DNA from: Stenotrophomonas sp. SAM-B
Lineage (GTDB): Bacteria; Pseudomonadota; Gammaproteobacteria; Xanthomonadales; Xanthomonadaceae
Length of the DNA: 64,000 bases
Assembly (NCBI RefSeq): GCF_013387485.1
Contig: NZ_JABBXB010000001.1
Span: forward strand, 826,001 to 890,000
Reading direction: 5' to 3'
Made by a program: the position numbers and the translations under genes. The number at the start of each line of letters is the position of its first letter. Position 1 is the stretch's first letter. This document shows positions 17,534-26,459 of this stretch, in pieces. The notes beneath the pieces were generated by a model. The model worked only from the letters and a program-made list of their open reading frames with translations, ran no database searches and was not told where the DNA came from.

Positions 17534-20500
17534 AACTCTCCGACGTCTCCATCCAGCGGCCGGTCTTCGCCGTGGTGATGAGCCTGCTGCTGGTCGTGCT
17601 GGGCTTCATGTCGTTCACCCGCCTGACCCTGCGTGAGCTGCCTGCCATCGATCCGCCGATCGTGTCGGTCTCGGTGGATTACACCGGTGCCTCCGCGGCG
17701 GTTATCGAGAGCCGCATCACCCAGGTGCTGGAAGATGCCCTGGCCGGCATCGAAGGCATCGACACCATCAACGCGCGCAGCTCCAACGGGCGCTCGCAGG
17801 TCAGCATCGAGTTCACCTCCAACCGCGATATCGAAGCGGCCGCCAACGACGTGCGCGATGCGGTCAGCCGCGTCGCCGACCGCATGCCCGAGGAAGCGCG
17901 GCCGCCGGAAATCGCCAAGGTCGAGAGCGACGCCGATCCCATCATCTGGCTCAACATGAGCTCGACCTCGATGGACACGCTGGAGCTGAGCGACTACGCC
18001 GACCGCTACATCGTCGACCGTTTCTCCAGCCTGGATGGCGTGGCGCAGGTACGCATCGGCGGCCGCCAGCGCTATGCGATGCGGATCTGGCTGGACCGCG
18101 ACCAGCTCGCCGCACGTGGCCTGACCGTGGGCGACGTGGAAAGCGCGCTGCGCAACGAGAACGTCGAACTGCCGGCCGGCCGGATCGAATCCGCCGACCG
18201 CGATTTCACCCTGCGCGTGGAGCGCAACTACGTCAAACCCGAGGACTTCGCCGGGATCCCGCTGGGCAAGGGCGCCGACGGCTACGTGGTGCGCATGGGC
18301 GATGTGGCCAAGATCGAACTGGCCTCGTCCGAACGCCGCGCCTACTACCGCAGCAACGGCGAGCCGAACATCGGCCTGGGCATCGTCAAGACCTCCACCG
18401 CCAACGCGCTGGATGTCGCCCGCGAAGCGCGCGCCGAAGCCGAGCGGATCAGCAGCACGCTGCCGGAAGGCACGCGCATCTTCGTCGCCTTCGACAACAC
18501 CACCTTCATCGAAGCCGCCGTCGATCGCGTCTACGCCACGCTGGTGGAGGCGATGCTGCTGGTGCTGGCGGTGATCTGGCTGTTCCTGGGCAGCTTCCGC
18601 GCGGCCCTGATTCCCGCGGTGACGGTGCCGGTGTGTCTGATCGCCGCCTTCATCGCGCTGTACGCGTTCGGCTTCTCGATCAACCTGCTGACCCTGCTCG
18701 CGCTGGTGTTGTGTATCGGCCTGGTGGTGGATGACGCCATCGTCGTGGTCGAGAACGTGCAGCGCCGCATCGATCTGGGCGAGCCGCCGCTGGTCGCCTC
18801 CAAGCGCGGCACCACGCAGGTGGCGTTCGCGGTGATCGCCACCACGGCGGTGCTGGTCGCGGTGTTCCTGCCGGTCGGCTTCCTGGAAGGCAATACCGGT
18901 CGGCTGTTCCGCGAGCTGGCCGTGGCATTGGCCGCGGCGGTGGCGCTGTCGGCGTTCGTGTCGCTGACGCTGACCCCGATGATGGCCTCCAAGCTGCTCA
19001 AGCCGCATACCGGCCAGGCACCGAAGGGCCTGCACGGGGTGATCAACCGCAATCTGGATCGCCTTTCGGCGGCCTACGGGCGCTTTCTGGAAGCGCACGT
19101 GACCCGCACCTGGATCTACATCGTGGTGATGATCCTGTCGCTGCTGGCCAGCGCGCTGCTGCTCAAGGTGCTGCCCTCCGAACTGGCCCCGGCCGAAGAC
19201 CGCGGCTCGTTCCAGATCATGATCGATGGCCCGGAAGGCGCTGGTTTCGACTACACCGTCGGCCAGGTCCAGCAGGTCGAGAAGATCGTGTCGGGCTTCG
19301 TCGGTGAAGACCAGCCGATCGTGCGCGCCAACCCGCGCGTGCCCGGAGGCTTCGGTGCCAGCGAGGAAATGCACACCGGTCGCATCAGCGTGTTCCTGCA
19401 GCCGTGGCGCCAGCGCGACGTCTCCACCCCGGATGTGGCATCCGAGCTGCAGACCCACCTCAATGATCTGCGCGGCGTGCGCGTGCGCACCCAGGTCGGT
19501 GGCGGCCTGGTCCGCAGCCAGGGCCAGCCGTTCCAGATCGTGCTCGGTGGCCCGGAGTACGAAGAGATCGCACAGTGGCGTGACCGCATGCTGCTGCGCA
19601 TGGCCGACAACCCCGGCCTGGTCGGCGCGGACTCGGACTACAAGGAAACCCGCCCGCAGATGCGCGTGAACATCGACCGCCAGCGGGCGGCCGATCTGGG
19701 CGTGTCGGTCACCGCGATCGGCAGCGCGCTGGAAACCATGATGGGCTCGCGCCGCGTCACCACCTTCGTCGACAACGGCGAGGAGTACGACGTGCTGGTC
19801 CAGGCCGGCCGCGAAGGGCGCGCCTCGCCGGCCGATCTGGCCGCAATCCGGGTGCGCGCCAGTGGTGGCGAGCTGGTGCCGCTGTCCAACCTGGTCACGC
19901 TCAGCGAAGTGGCCGAAGCCGGCAGCCTCAACCGCTTCAACCGCCTGCGCTCGATCACCATCAACGCCGGCCTGGCCCCGGGCTATCCGCTGGGTGAGGC
20001 GATCGCCTGGGCCCAGCAGGTGGCCAGCGAGGAGCTGCCGCAGCACGCGCAGGTCAGCTGGAAGGGCGAATCGCGCGAGTACCAGAACGCCGGCAGCGCC
20101 GTGCTGCTGACCTTCGCGATGGCCCTGCTGGTGGTGTTCCTGGTGCTGGCCGCGCAGTTCGAGAGCTTCATCCATCCGCTGGTGATCATGCTCACCGTGC
20201 CGCTGGGCGTGCTCGGGGCGCTGCTGGGGCTGTATGTCAGCGGCGGCACGATCAACCTGTTCAGCCAGATCGGCATCGTGATGCTGGTCGGCCTAGCGGC
20301 CAAGAACGGCATCCTGATCGTGGAGTTCGCCAACCAGCTGCGCGACGAGGGCCGCAACGTGCACCAGGCCATCGTCGAATCGGCGATGGTGCGCCTGCGC
20401 CCGATCCTGATGACCTCCATCGCCACCGTGGTCGGTGCGATCCCGCTGGTGGTGGCCGGTGGCCCGGGCTCGGCCAGCCGCGGCACGATCGGCGTGGTGG

Positions 20501-20655
20501 TGATCTTCGGCGTGACCGTGTCCACCTTCCTGTCGCTGTTCGTGGTGCCGGCGTTCTACTCGCTGCTGGCGCCGTATACGCGTTCGCCGGAAGCGGTGGC
20601 GCGCGAACTGGCCCGCCAGGAAGCCGAAACCCCCTCCGTGGGCGGCCATGCCTGA
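17530..20655 (+). CDS. RND efflux pump, AcrB/HAE1 family inner-membrane transporter
   Basis: A 1041-residue proton-driven efflux pump. It has the standard two-fold layout: TM1 (residues about 10-30), a large periplasmic porter domain, TM2-6, a second porter domain, and TM8-12. Proton-relay aspartates are visible as D401-D402 in GLVVDDAIVVVEN and the partner lysine as K925 in LAAKNGILIVEFAN, matching D407/D408/K940 of AcrB. Substrates cannot be predicted. It is translationally coupled to the adaptor upstream. Because there is no outer-membrane gene, it probably borrows a TolC-like channel encoded elsewhere, as adaptor-pump pairs in Stenotrophomonas such as SmeGH and SmeMN do; which one this is cannot be said. 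Confidence 0.94.
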   Translation: MKLSDVSIQRPVFAVVMSLLLVVLGFMSFTRLTLRELPAIDPPIVSVSVDYTGASAAVIESRITQVLEDALAGIEGIDTINARSSNGRSQVSIEFTSNRDIEAAANDVRDAVSRVADRMPEEARPPEIAKVESDADPIIWLNMSSTSMDTLELSDYADRYIVDRFSSLDGVAQVRIGGRQRYAMRIWLDRDQLAARGLTVGDVESALRNENVELPAGRIESADRDFTLRVERNYVKPEDFAGIPLGKGADGYVVRMGDVAKIELASSERRAYYRSNGEPNIGLGIVKTSTANALDVAREARAEAERISSTLPEGTRIFVAFDNTTFIEAAVDRVYATLVEAMLLVLAVIWLFLGSFRAALIPAVTVPVCLIAAFIALYAFGFSINLLTLLALVLCIGLVVDDAIVVVENVQRRIDLGEPPLVASKRGTTQVAFAVIATTAVLVAVFLPVGFLEGNTGRLFRELAVALAAAVALSAFVSLTLTPMMASKLLKPHTGQAPKGLHGVINRNLDRLSAAYGRFLEAHVTRTWIYIVVMILSLLASALLLKVLPSELAPAEDRGSFQIMIDGPEGAGFDYTVGQVQQVEKIVSGFVGEDQPIVRANPRVPGGFGASEEMHTGRISVFLQPWRQRDVSTPDVASELQTHLNDLRGVRVRTQVGGGLVRSQGQPFQIVLGGPEYEEIAQWRDRMLLRMADNPGLVGADSDYKETRPQMRVNIDRQRAADLGVSVTAIGSALETMMGSRRVTTFVDNGEEYDVLVQAGREGRASPADLAAIRVRASGGELVPLSNLVTLSEVAEAGSLNRFNRLRSITINAGLAPGYPLGEAIAWAQQVASEELPQHAQVSWKGESREYQNAGSAVLLTFAMALLVVFLVLAAQFESFIHPLVIMLTVPLGVLGALLGLYVSGGTINLFSQIGIVMLVGLAAKNGILIVEFANQLRDEGRNVHQAIVESAMVRLRPILMTSIATVVGAIPLVVAGGPGSASRGTIGVVVIFGVTVSTFLSLFVVPAFYSLLAPYTRSPEAVARELARQEAETPSVGGHA

Positions 20656-20784
20656 CCGGAATGGGCGGCATTGTCGCCCATTCATCGAAATTGCCACTAC
20701 GCAGCCCGGCGCGGATCGTGGAGAATCGACCGGGTCCCAGCCGACGGGGACGTTCCTTTTGTTTCCGCCGACTGGAGAGAGCGC

Positions 20785-22302
20785 GTGGAAGAAGTAGTCA
20801 GTTTCATCAACGGGATCATCTGGAGCAAAGCTCTGATCTTCCTGTGTCTTGCCGCAGGCCTGTACTTCAGCGCCCGCACCCGTTTCATGCAGATCCGCGG
20901 TTTCGTGGAGATGTGCCGGCTGACCGTGCAGGGTGAGAAATCCGATGCGGGCGTGTCCTCGTTCCAGGCGCTGGCCATGTCCATGGCCGGGCGCATGGGC
21001 ATCGGCAACATCGCCGGCGTGGCCACCGCGATCGCCTTTGGCGGCCCGGGTGCGATCTTCTGGATGTGGGTGATGGGCTTCCTCGGTGCCTCCACGTCGT
21101 ACGTGGAATGCACCCTGGCGCAGATCTACAAGACCAAGGATGCCGAAGGCCGTTACCGCGGTGGCCCGGCGTATTACATCGAAAAGGCCATGGGCCTGAA
21201 GTGGTACGCGCTGGCCTTTGCCGTGGCGACCATCATCGCCGCCGGCTTCCTGATGCCGGGCGTGCAGGCCAATGCGATCGCCGACAGCATCATCAATGCC
21301 TGCCGCGGCGGCAGCCTGTGCGGGCCGCTGGATGGCCAGTTCATGGGCCTGGAATCGGTGCAGGCGCTCAAGCTGGGCATCGGCATCGTGGTCGCGCTGC
21401 TGCTGTCGGTGGTGATCTTCGGCGGCGTCAAGCGCATCGCCAACTTCGCCGAGGTGGTGGTGCCCTTCATGGCGGCGGCCTTCATCCTGATGGCGATCGT
21501 CATCATGATCATCAACTACGACCGCGTGCCGGACATGTTCCGCACGGTGTTCAGCAGCGCCTTCGGCGCGCATGCGGCCTTCGGCGCGATGATGGGCCTG
21601 GCGGTGGAGTGGGGCGTCAAGCGCGGCATCTACGCCAACGAGGCCGGCCAGGGTACCGGCCCGCACGCGGCGGCCGCCTCGGAGGTCTCGCATCCGGCCA
21701 AGCAGGGTTACGTGCAGGCCTTCGCGATCTACTTCGACACCATGATGGTGTGCACCGCCACCGCCTTCCTGATCCTGGCCGCGGGCACCTACAACGTGTA
21801 TTCGCCGGTGCCGGGCGGCGCGCCCGTATTCGCCGGTCTGGCTGGTGTGGCTGAAGGCGCGGGCTATGCGCAGGCCGCGGTGGAAACCGTCATTCCGGGC
21901 TTCGGCGCGGCCTTCGTGGCGATCGCGATCTTCTTCTTCGCCTTCACCACGATCATGGCCTATTACTACATGGCCGAAACCAACCTGACCTACGTCAACA
22001 ACAACGCCAAGCGTCCGCTGACCGTGCTGCTGCTGCGCCTGGGCATCATCGGCATGGTGATCTTCGGTGCGTTCCACAATGCCGGCATGGCGTGGGCGCT
22101 GGGCGACATCGGCGTGGGCCTGATGGCCTGGTTGAACATCATCGCGATCCTGATCGTGCAGAAGCCGGCGATGCTGGCCCTGCGCGACTATGAGCGTCAA
22201 AAGAAGCTCGGCCTGGATCCGACCTTCGACCCCGATGCCCTGGGCATCAAGAACGCCGATTTCTGGCGTACCCGCAAGCTGGAGCTGTCCCGTAGTGAAT
22301 GA
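20785..22302 (+). CDS. AgcS-family sodium:alanine/glycine symporter
   Basis: A 505-residue inner-membrane transporter taking up a small neutral amino acid with Na+. About ten hydrophobic helices are visible. Family motifs include GRMGIGNIAGVATAIAFGGP near residue 70, MGFLGASTSYVECTLAQIY and NEAGQGTGPHAAAASEVSHP near 287. GTG 20785 was chosen: it follows a good GGAGAG ribosome site and gives the family's N terminus (VEEVVSFINGIIW). The frame upstream to 20671 is unlikely to be translated. The stop overlaps the rlmB start, so the two genes are coupled although functionally unrelated. Confidence 0.92.
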   Translation: MEEVVSFINGIIWSKALIFLCLAAGLYFSARTRFMQIRGFVEMCRLTVQGEKSDAGVSSFQALAMSMAGRMGIGNIAGVATAIAFGGPGAIFWMWVMGFLGASTSYVECTLAQIYKTKDAEGRYRGGPAYYIEKAMGLKWYALAFAVATIIAAGFLMPGVQANAIADSIINACRGGSLCGPLDGQFMGLESVQALKLGIGIVVALLLSVVIFGGVKRIANFAEVVVPFMAAAFILMAIVIMIINYDRVPDMFRTVFSSAFGAHAAFGAMMGLAVEWGVKRGIYANEAGQGTGPHAAAASEVSHPAKQGYVQAFAIYFDTMMVCTATAFLILAAGTYNVYSPVPGGAPVFAGLAGVAEGAGYAQAAVETVIPGFGAAFVAIAIFFFAFTTIMAYYYMAETNLTYVNNNAKRPLTVLLLRLGIIGMVIFGAFHNAGMAWALGDIGVGLMAWLNIIAILIVQKPAMLALRDYERQKKLGLDPTFDPDALGIKNADFWRTRKLELSRSE

Positions 22303-23134
22303 TCCCTGGAAGAATGCGCGCCGTCCGTCCTCGCGGCCGCCGCGCGCCACGCCGCTGCCGCCCCGCGAAGGTGGCACGCCGCCGCCGCCCGGCCGTGGCA
22401 ACGACGAGCTGCGCCTGTACGGCTGGAATGCCGTGCAGGCCCTGTTCGAGCATCGCCCGCAGGCGCTGCGCAAGCTGTACCTGACCGAGGCGCTGATCCC
22501 GCGCATGCAGCCGGTGCTGAAGTGGTGTGTCGCCAACCGCGTCGGTTACCGCGTGGTGGAAGATGGCGATCTGAACAAGCTTGCCGCGACCACGCATCAC
22601 GAAGGCCTGGTGGCCGACGTGCTGCGCGCGCCGATGCTGGAGCTGGAGGAGTGGCTGGCCACGCTTCCCGCCGACGCGCCGGTGCTGGCGCTGTGGCTGG
22701 ATGGCGTGGGCAACCCGCACAACTTCGGCGCGATCCTGCGCTCGGCCGCGCATTTCGGTGTGGCCGGGCTGCTGCTGCCGCCGGGCGCGACGTTGGCGTT
22801 GTCCGGTGCAGCGGCGCGCGTGGCCGAAGGGGGCGCCGAATCGGTACCGCTGGTGCGGCTGCCGGCACTGCCCGAAGCGATGGAACAGCTGCGTGCCGCC
22901 GGCTTGAGCCTGGCCGCCACGCTGGTGGAGGGCGGCGATGATCTGTTTGCCAGCACGCTGCCGGCGCGCCTGGTCTACGTGATGGGCGCCGAAGGCGAAG
23001 GCATGGATCGCGAGCTGGCGCAGGCGTGCGACCACCAGGTGTCCATCCCGGGTACGGGTGCGGTGGAAAGCCTCAACGTCGCTTCGGCGACGGCAGTGTT
23101 GCTGGCGCAGTGGTTCGGACGCAGTCGCGTCTGA
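22295..23134 (+). CDS. rlmB: TrmH/SpoU-family 23S rRNA 2'-O-methyltransferase
   Basis: A 279-residue SPOUT methyltransferase, most like RlmB, which methylates G2251 of 23S rRNA. A basic, Pro-rich N-terminal tail (1-35) precedes the substrate-binding domain (DELRLYGWNAVQALFEHRP). The trefoil-knot domain shows all three SPOUT motifs: NPHNFGAILRSAAHFGV, VMGAEGEGMDRELAQACD and SIPGTGAVESLNVASATAVL. GTG 22295 overlaps the symporter stop by 8 bases. The exact target nucleotide is by family analogy; a tRNA methylase of the same fold is the alternative. Confidence 0.85.
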   Translation: MNDPWKNARRPSSRPPRATPLPPREGGTPPPPGRGNDELRLYGWNAVQALFEHRPQALRKLYLTEALIPRMQPVLKWCVANRVGYRVVEDGDLNKLAATTHHEGLVADVLRAPMLELEEWLATLPADAPVLALWLDGVGNPHNFGAILRSAAHFGVAGLLLPPGATLALSGAAARVAEGGAESVPLVRLPALPEAMEQLRAAGLSLAATLVEGGDDLFASTLPARLVYVMGAEGEGMDRELAQACDHQVSIPGTGAVESLNVASATAVLLAQWFGRSRV

Positions 23135-23241
23135 CCCGTATGTGCGTTTTCGGGGAGAGCGCGGCGTCATTCGCGCCACCCACGGTGTGATCGGTTTCAC
23201 CGAAATCGTCGTGACTACATCGCTTTCGGATTAATCGCATA

Positions 23242-23420
23242 GTGCACGCAGTGAAAACTGCGCACAGTGCCGGGTGGACGCTGTGCTGCGTGGGTGAGGA
23301 GAGACACCCCCGCAGCGCGGCGATCCGCTTGTCCGGACCGCGAAGGTCTAGCGGCGCTCACCGCGTGGGGTGTGACGTTATCCCGGTAGCCCGGTCGCAA
23401 TGCGACCGGGCTTTTTTTTT
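23242..23420 (+). ncRNA. Candidate structured small RNA, unrecognised family
   Basis: A run of strong hairpins in the 368-base gap after rlmB. CGCAGT-GAAA-ACTGCG (23247-23262) has a GNRA-type tetraloop. GCTGCG-T-GGGTG pairs with CACCC-C-CGCAGC (23285-23316) and presents the loop AGGAGAGA, which contains a GGA motif. GCGG-CGAT-CCGC lies at 23317-23328. It ends in an 11-bp terminator with nine T residues. No open frame fits. It does not resemble tmRNA, RNase P, 6S or SRP RNA. It could also be a long structured 3' UTR of rlmB. No convincing promoter was found. Confidence 0.5.
23388..23420 (+). terminator. Strong intrinsic terminator
   Basis: AGCCCGGTCGC pairs perfectly with GCGACCGGGCT around AAT, followed by nine consecutive T residues. 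It is one of the strongest terminators in the window and lies over 250 bases after rlmB, suggesting it serves the candidate small RNA. Confidence 0.92.
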
Positions 23421-23494
23421 GTACCGACCCACGGTCGGTACCTACCATTTGCCCACGGTCGGTACCTGCCATCTGCCAACGTCAGGTACCTGCC
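23421..23494. repeat. Tandem degenerate GGTACC-bearing palindromes
   Basis: Three near-copies of a short repeat are GTACCGACCCACGGTCGGTAC with CTAC after it (23421-23446), a middle partial copy (23451-23469) and a diverged copy (23473-23494). They resemble the GTAG repeat family, here on the 3' side of the minus-strand M28 gene. Confidence 0.65.
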
Positions 23495-23502
23495 TGTTGG
23501 GA

Positions 23503-24924
23503 TTACTCGCTCGGCGGCGTGGTCGGCTTGGCTTCGCTGCCGAAGCTGCCCTCGGCCTCGGCGGCGAGATAGGCGAACACGGTATACGCCGCTACGTTCT
23601 GCGCCAGGGCGGCGGGGTCGATCTTGTCGAGCGTGTCGTCCGCGGTGTGGTGCAGGTGGAAATAGTCGCTGCCATCCTGTGCCAGCCACGCCCACGCACC
23701 GCCCTTGGCTGCCAGTGGACCCACGTCCGGGCCCGGGCCGCCCTTGTCGGCGGCGTACTCGATGCCAAGCGGCTTGAGCACCTCGGCGATCTGGCGGGTG
23801 GCCTCGCGCGAGTTGGCCGGGTTCGGTGAGCCGGTGTTGAAGGCGTAGATGCGGCCCGCGCCGAAATCGCTCTCGGCCGCGAGCTGGTGCAGCACCACAT
23901 CCTTGGCGTGCGCTTCGGCGTACGCCTTGCCGCCGTACAGGCCCTGCTCCTCGTTGGCGAAGGCGATCACGCGGATGGTGCGCTTCGGCGCCTGCTTGAG
24001 CTGGCCGATCAGATGGCCGGCGGCCATGGTGATGCCCACGCCGGCGCCGTCATCGACCGCGCCGGTGCCCAGATCCCAGGAATCGAGATGGCCGCCGATC
24101 ACCACCACTTCCTTGGGCAGGCTGCGCCCGGTGATCTCGCCGATCACGTTGTACGAGGTCGCCTTGCCGTCCCAGCCGCAATCCAGGCTCAGCTTGAGCG
24201 TGGTGCTGCCCAGCGCGACCAGGCGCGCCAGCTGGTTGGCGTCCGGCACCGACAGCGCGGCGGCCGGCACGGGGATCAGGCCGTCATCGAAGCGGGTGAT
24301 GCCGGTGTGCGGCACGCGATGCGAATCGGTACCAGCCGAGCGCATCACGAAGCCGATCGCACCCTTGCGGATCGCCTCGGACGGGCCCTTGCTGCGCACC
24401 GCGCCGCCGTTGCCGTAGTCGCGGCCATCGCGGTAGGCGGTCATCTGGTAATCGACGAAGGCGATCTTGCCCTTCAGCGAACCTTCCGGCGCGGCCTGCA
24501 GCGCGGCCAGATCGGCGAAACGCACCACCTCGGCCTCGACCGTGCCGCCCGGGCTGCCGCCGAGGGCGGTGATGGCCAGCGGCTGGGCATGCTTGCCGAG
24601 GACTTCGGCGTGCTCACTGCGGCGCTCCCACTTGGGGAAGGTGACCGGCTCGGTCCAGACCTTGTCGAAGCCGAGCGATGTGAACTTGGCGACCGCCCAG
24701 GCCACCGCGCGCGCGTCGGCCTCGCTGCCGGCGATGCGCGGGCCGATTTCGGTGGTCAGCGACTCGACCACCTTCCAGCCGGTGTCATCCTTTAGGGCCT
24801 GCTCACGCAGCTCGGCGGCGGTGGCCAGCGACTTCGGCGGCAGCGTGGTGATACCGGTCGCCGCGAACGCGGGCGCGGCCAGCAGGGCGAGGGAAGATGC
24901 GATGGCAAGGACGCGGCGACGCAT
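23503..24924 (-). CDS. M28-family zinc peptidase, exported
   Basis: A 473-residue secreted or periplasmic metallopeptidase (aminopeptidase/carboxypeptidase type). The signal peptide is MRRRVLAIASSLALLAAPA, cut near AFA. A PA-like insert domain (about 130-250) precedes the catalytic domain. Zinc-binding residues are in VIGGHLDSWDLGTGAVDDGA (first His and bridging Asp), FANEEQGLYG (catalytic Glu-Glu), ESDFG (Asp) and FHLHHTADDTLDKID (last His). All expected M28 ligands are present. The start at 24924 has a GGAG ribosome site. Substrate preference is unknown. Confidence 0.92.
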   Translation of the reverse strand: MRRRVLAIASSLALLAAPAFAATGITTLPPKSLATAAELREQALKDDTGWKVVESLTTEIGPRIAGSEADARAVAWAVAKFTSLGFDKVWTEPVTFPKWERRSEHAEVLGKHAQPLAITALGGSPGGTVEAEVVRFADLAALQAAPEGSLKGKIAFVDYQMTAYRDGRDYGNGGAVRSKGPSEAIRKGAIGFVMRSAGTDSHRVPHTGITRFDDGLIPVPAAALSVPDANQLARLVALGSTTLKLSLDCGWDGKATSYNVIGEITGRSLPKEVVVIGGHLDSWDLGTGAVDDGAGVGITMAAGHLIGQLKQAPKRTIRVIAFANEEQGLYGGKAYAEAHAKDVVLHQLAAESDFGAGRIYAFNTGSPNPANSREATRQIAEVLKPLGIEYAADKGGPGPDVGPLAAKGGAWAWLAQDGSDYFHLHHTADDTLDKIDPAALAQNVAAYTVFAYLAAEAEGSFGSEAKPTTPPSE

Positions 24925-25028
24925 GGACGAACTCCGGAAACGGGGCGGAAGCGTCCGAGCTTACCAGCCTGTCCGGCGCGCACATGGGCGGTAGGTCATG
25001 CTCCGGCGGATGCTGTTTTCCAAAAGCG

Positions 25029-25052
25029 AAAACCCCGCCGGAGCGGGGCTTT
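25029..25052 (-). terminator. Terminator downstream of mscL
   Basis: On the minus strand, AAAGCCCCGC-TCCG-GCGGGGTTTT forms a GC-rich stem with a T-run. It lies beyond the three GTAG repeats that follow mscL. The hairpin is nearly symmetrical and could also act on the plus strand. Confidence 0.65.
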
Positions 25053-25055
25053 CAG

Positions 25056-25159
25056 GTAGTGCCGGCCGCTGGCCGGCTCTGCGCGATGCAGGATATCCGT
25101 GGAGCCGGCCAGCGGCCGGCACTACCGTTTCCGTGCTGCCGGCCAGCGGCCGGCACTAC
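25056..25159. repeat. Three GTAG repeats of the GCCGGCCGCTGGCCGGC subtype
   Basis: A direct unit starts with GTAG at 25056 (GTGCCGGCCGCTGGCCGGC core). Two inverted units end in CTAC at 25125 and 25159 (GCCGGCCAGCGGCCGGCAC core). All three fall between mscL and its terminator, so they would be transcribed as successive hairpins. Confidence 0.85.
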
Positions 25160-25172
25160 CGGTGTCGCTGCC

Positions 25173-25586
25173 TCAGTGCTTCAGGTTGTCGCGGATTTCG
25201 CGCAGCAGCAGCACTTCTTCGCTCGGCGCCGCCGGGGCGGCCGGCTCGGCCTGCTTCTTGCGGGCCAGGCGGTTGATGAACTTCACGACCATGAAGATCG
25301 CGAAGGCCACGATCACGAACTGCACCACGGTGTTGAGGAAGTCGCCGTAGCCGATCACCACCGCCGGAATCTCCTTGCCATCTGCGGCGATCCGGGCCGG
25401 GGCCAGGGTCCAGGCCAGCTCGGAGAAGTCCACGCGGCCGATCATCCAGCCCAGTGGCGGCATGATGATCTTGTCCACCAGCGCGGTGACGATCTTGCCG
25501 AACGCCGCACCGATGACCACACCGACCGCCAGGTCGATGACGTTGCCACGCATGGCGAATTCTTTGAACTCAGTCAGTACACCCAT
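25173..25586 (-). CDS. mscL: Large-conductance mechanosensitive channel
   Basis: Homopentameric inner-membrane valve that opens under hypo-osmotic stress. At 137 residues it matches the family. It begins [22 protein letters not shown]1 follows with [20 protein letters not shown] (pore constriction region), then the periplasmic loop, TM2 ([19 protein letters not shown]) and a charged C-terminal helix ([14 protein letters not shown]). The GGAG ribosome site precedes the ATG at 25586. The FAH-family gene ends 57 bases upstream on the same strand; joint transcription is possible. Confidence 0.96.
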   Translation of the reverse strand: MGVLTEFKEFAMRGNVIDLAVGVVIGAAFGKIVTALVDKIIMPPLGWMIGRVDFSELAWTLAPARIAADGKEIPAVVIGYGDFLNTVVQFVIVAFAIFMVVKFINRLARKKQAEPAAPAAPSEEVLLLREIRDNLKH

Positions 25587-25643
25587 CGGGCTCTCCTGTC
25601 GTAGTGGGGAATCAAATGACGCCGCAGCGTAACGCAGGCATTG

Positions 25644-26351
25644 TCATCCGGCGATGACGCCGTGGCGCTCGGCCACGTTTTCCAGGCGCGCGCTGAAACG
25701 GTCGCCCGGCTTCAACGCGGCCACGCCCGACGGGGTGCCCATGAACACCAGATCGCCGGCGCGCAACGCCCACAGCTTGGACAGCTCGTGCAGGATTTCC
25801 GGCACGTTCCAGATCATCTGGTCCAGCAGCGACTGTTGGCGCACTTCGCCATTGATCTCCAGCGACAGGTTCAGCGCGGCCAGGTCACCGACTTCACCGG
25901 CCGGCACCAGCTCGCTGACCGGGGCGGACTGATCGAAGCCCTTGGCCGGATCCCATGGGTGGCCCTTGGCCTTGGCCTGCGCCTGCAGGTCGCGGCGGGT
26001 CAGGTCCAGGCCGACGCCATAACCGAACACCAGCGCTTCGGCCTGGTCGACCGGCAGCTCGCCGGCGGGCGCGTCCTTGCCGATCGCCACCACCAGCTCC
26101 ACCTCGTGGTGCAGGTCCTGGGTGGCGAGCGGGTAGGGGATCACATCGTCATGGCCGACCACGATCGCATCGGCCGGCTTGCTGAAGAACATCGGGCGGC
26201 CGCGATCATCGGCAGACGGCACCGCTGCACCCATTTCGCGCGCGTGATCGGCGAAGTTGCGGCCGACACAGTAGATGCGACGCACGGGAAACGTACCGCC
26301 ACCGGCGACCGGAATGCGGGGCTGCTCGGGCGTGGGGATTACATCGGTCAT
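25644..26351 (-). CDS. Fumarylacetoacetate hydrolase (FAH) family protein
   Basis: A 235-residue cytoplasmic metal-dependent enzyme of the FAH superfamily, which includes acylpyruvases, fumarylpyruvate hydrolases and oxaloacetate decarboxylase/tautomerases. It shows YCVGRNFADHAREMG, MFFSKPADAIV, the metal ligands in HHEVELVVAIG, GYGVGLDLTRRDLQ and the C-terminal MGTPSGVAAL. The start is ATG 26351 (MTDVIPTPEQP); the frame extends 19 codons further without similarity. The substrate is open; the short single-domain size favours the acylpyruvase-like (FAHD1) group. Confidence 0.88.
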   Translation of the reverse strand: MTDVIPTPEQPRIPVAGGGTFPVRRIYCVGRNFADHAREMGAAVPSADDRGRPMFFSKPADAIVVGHDDVIPYPLATQDLHHEVELVVAIGKDAPAGELPVDQAEALVFGYGVGLDLTRRDLQAQAKAKGHPWDPAKGFDQSAPVSELVPAGEVGDLAALNLSLEINGEVRQQSLLDQMIWNVPEILHELSKLWALRAGDLVFMGTPSGVAALKPGDRFSARLENVAERHGVIAG

Positions 26352-26414
26352 GCGTGCGTCCTGTGGAGAGGTTTCGCCGCAGTCTAGAGCGTTTTTCCGG
26401 TCCCACAAACAGAA

Positions 26415-26437
26415 ACGGCCGCGCAGGGCGCGGCCGT
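26415..26437 (-). terminator. Terminator of the small membrane protein gene
   Basis: ACGGCCGCGC pairs perfectly with GCGCGGCCGT around a 3-base loop. On the minus strand the hairpin is followed by TTCTGTTTG. It lies 22 bases past the stop at 26460. Confidence 0.75.
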
Positions 26438-26459
26438 CATCAGGAGGGGAGCGCGTCGA

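Noticed and set aside
17308..20175. 955-codon minus-strand frame opposite the RND pump
   Set aside because: His/Gln/Arg-rich antisense shadow with no domain; the plus strand encodes a complete AcrB homologue.
23135..23420. 6S, RNase P, tmRNA or SRP RNA
   Set aside because: None of their conserved cores is present and the length or structure does not fit.
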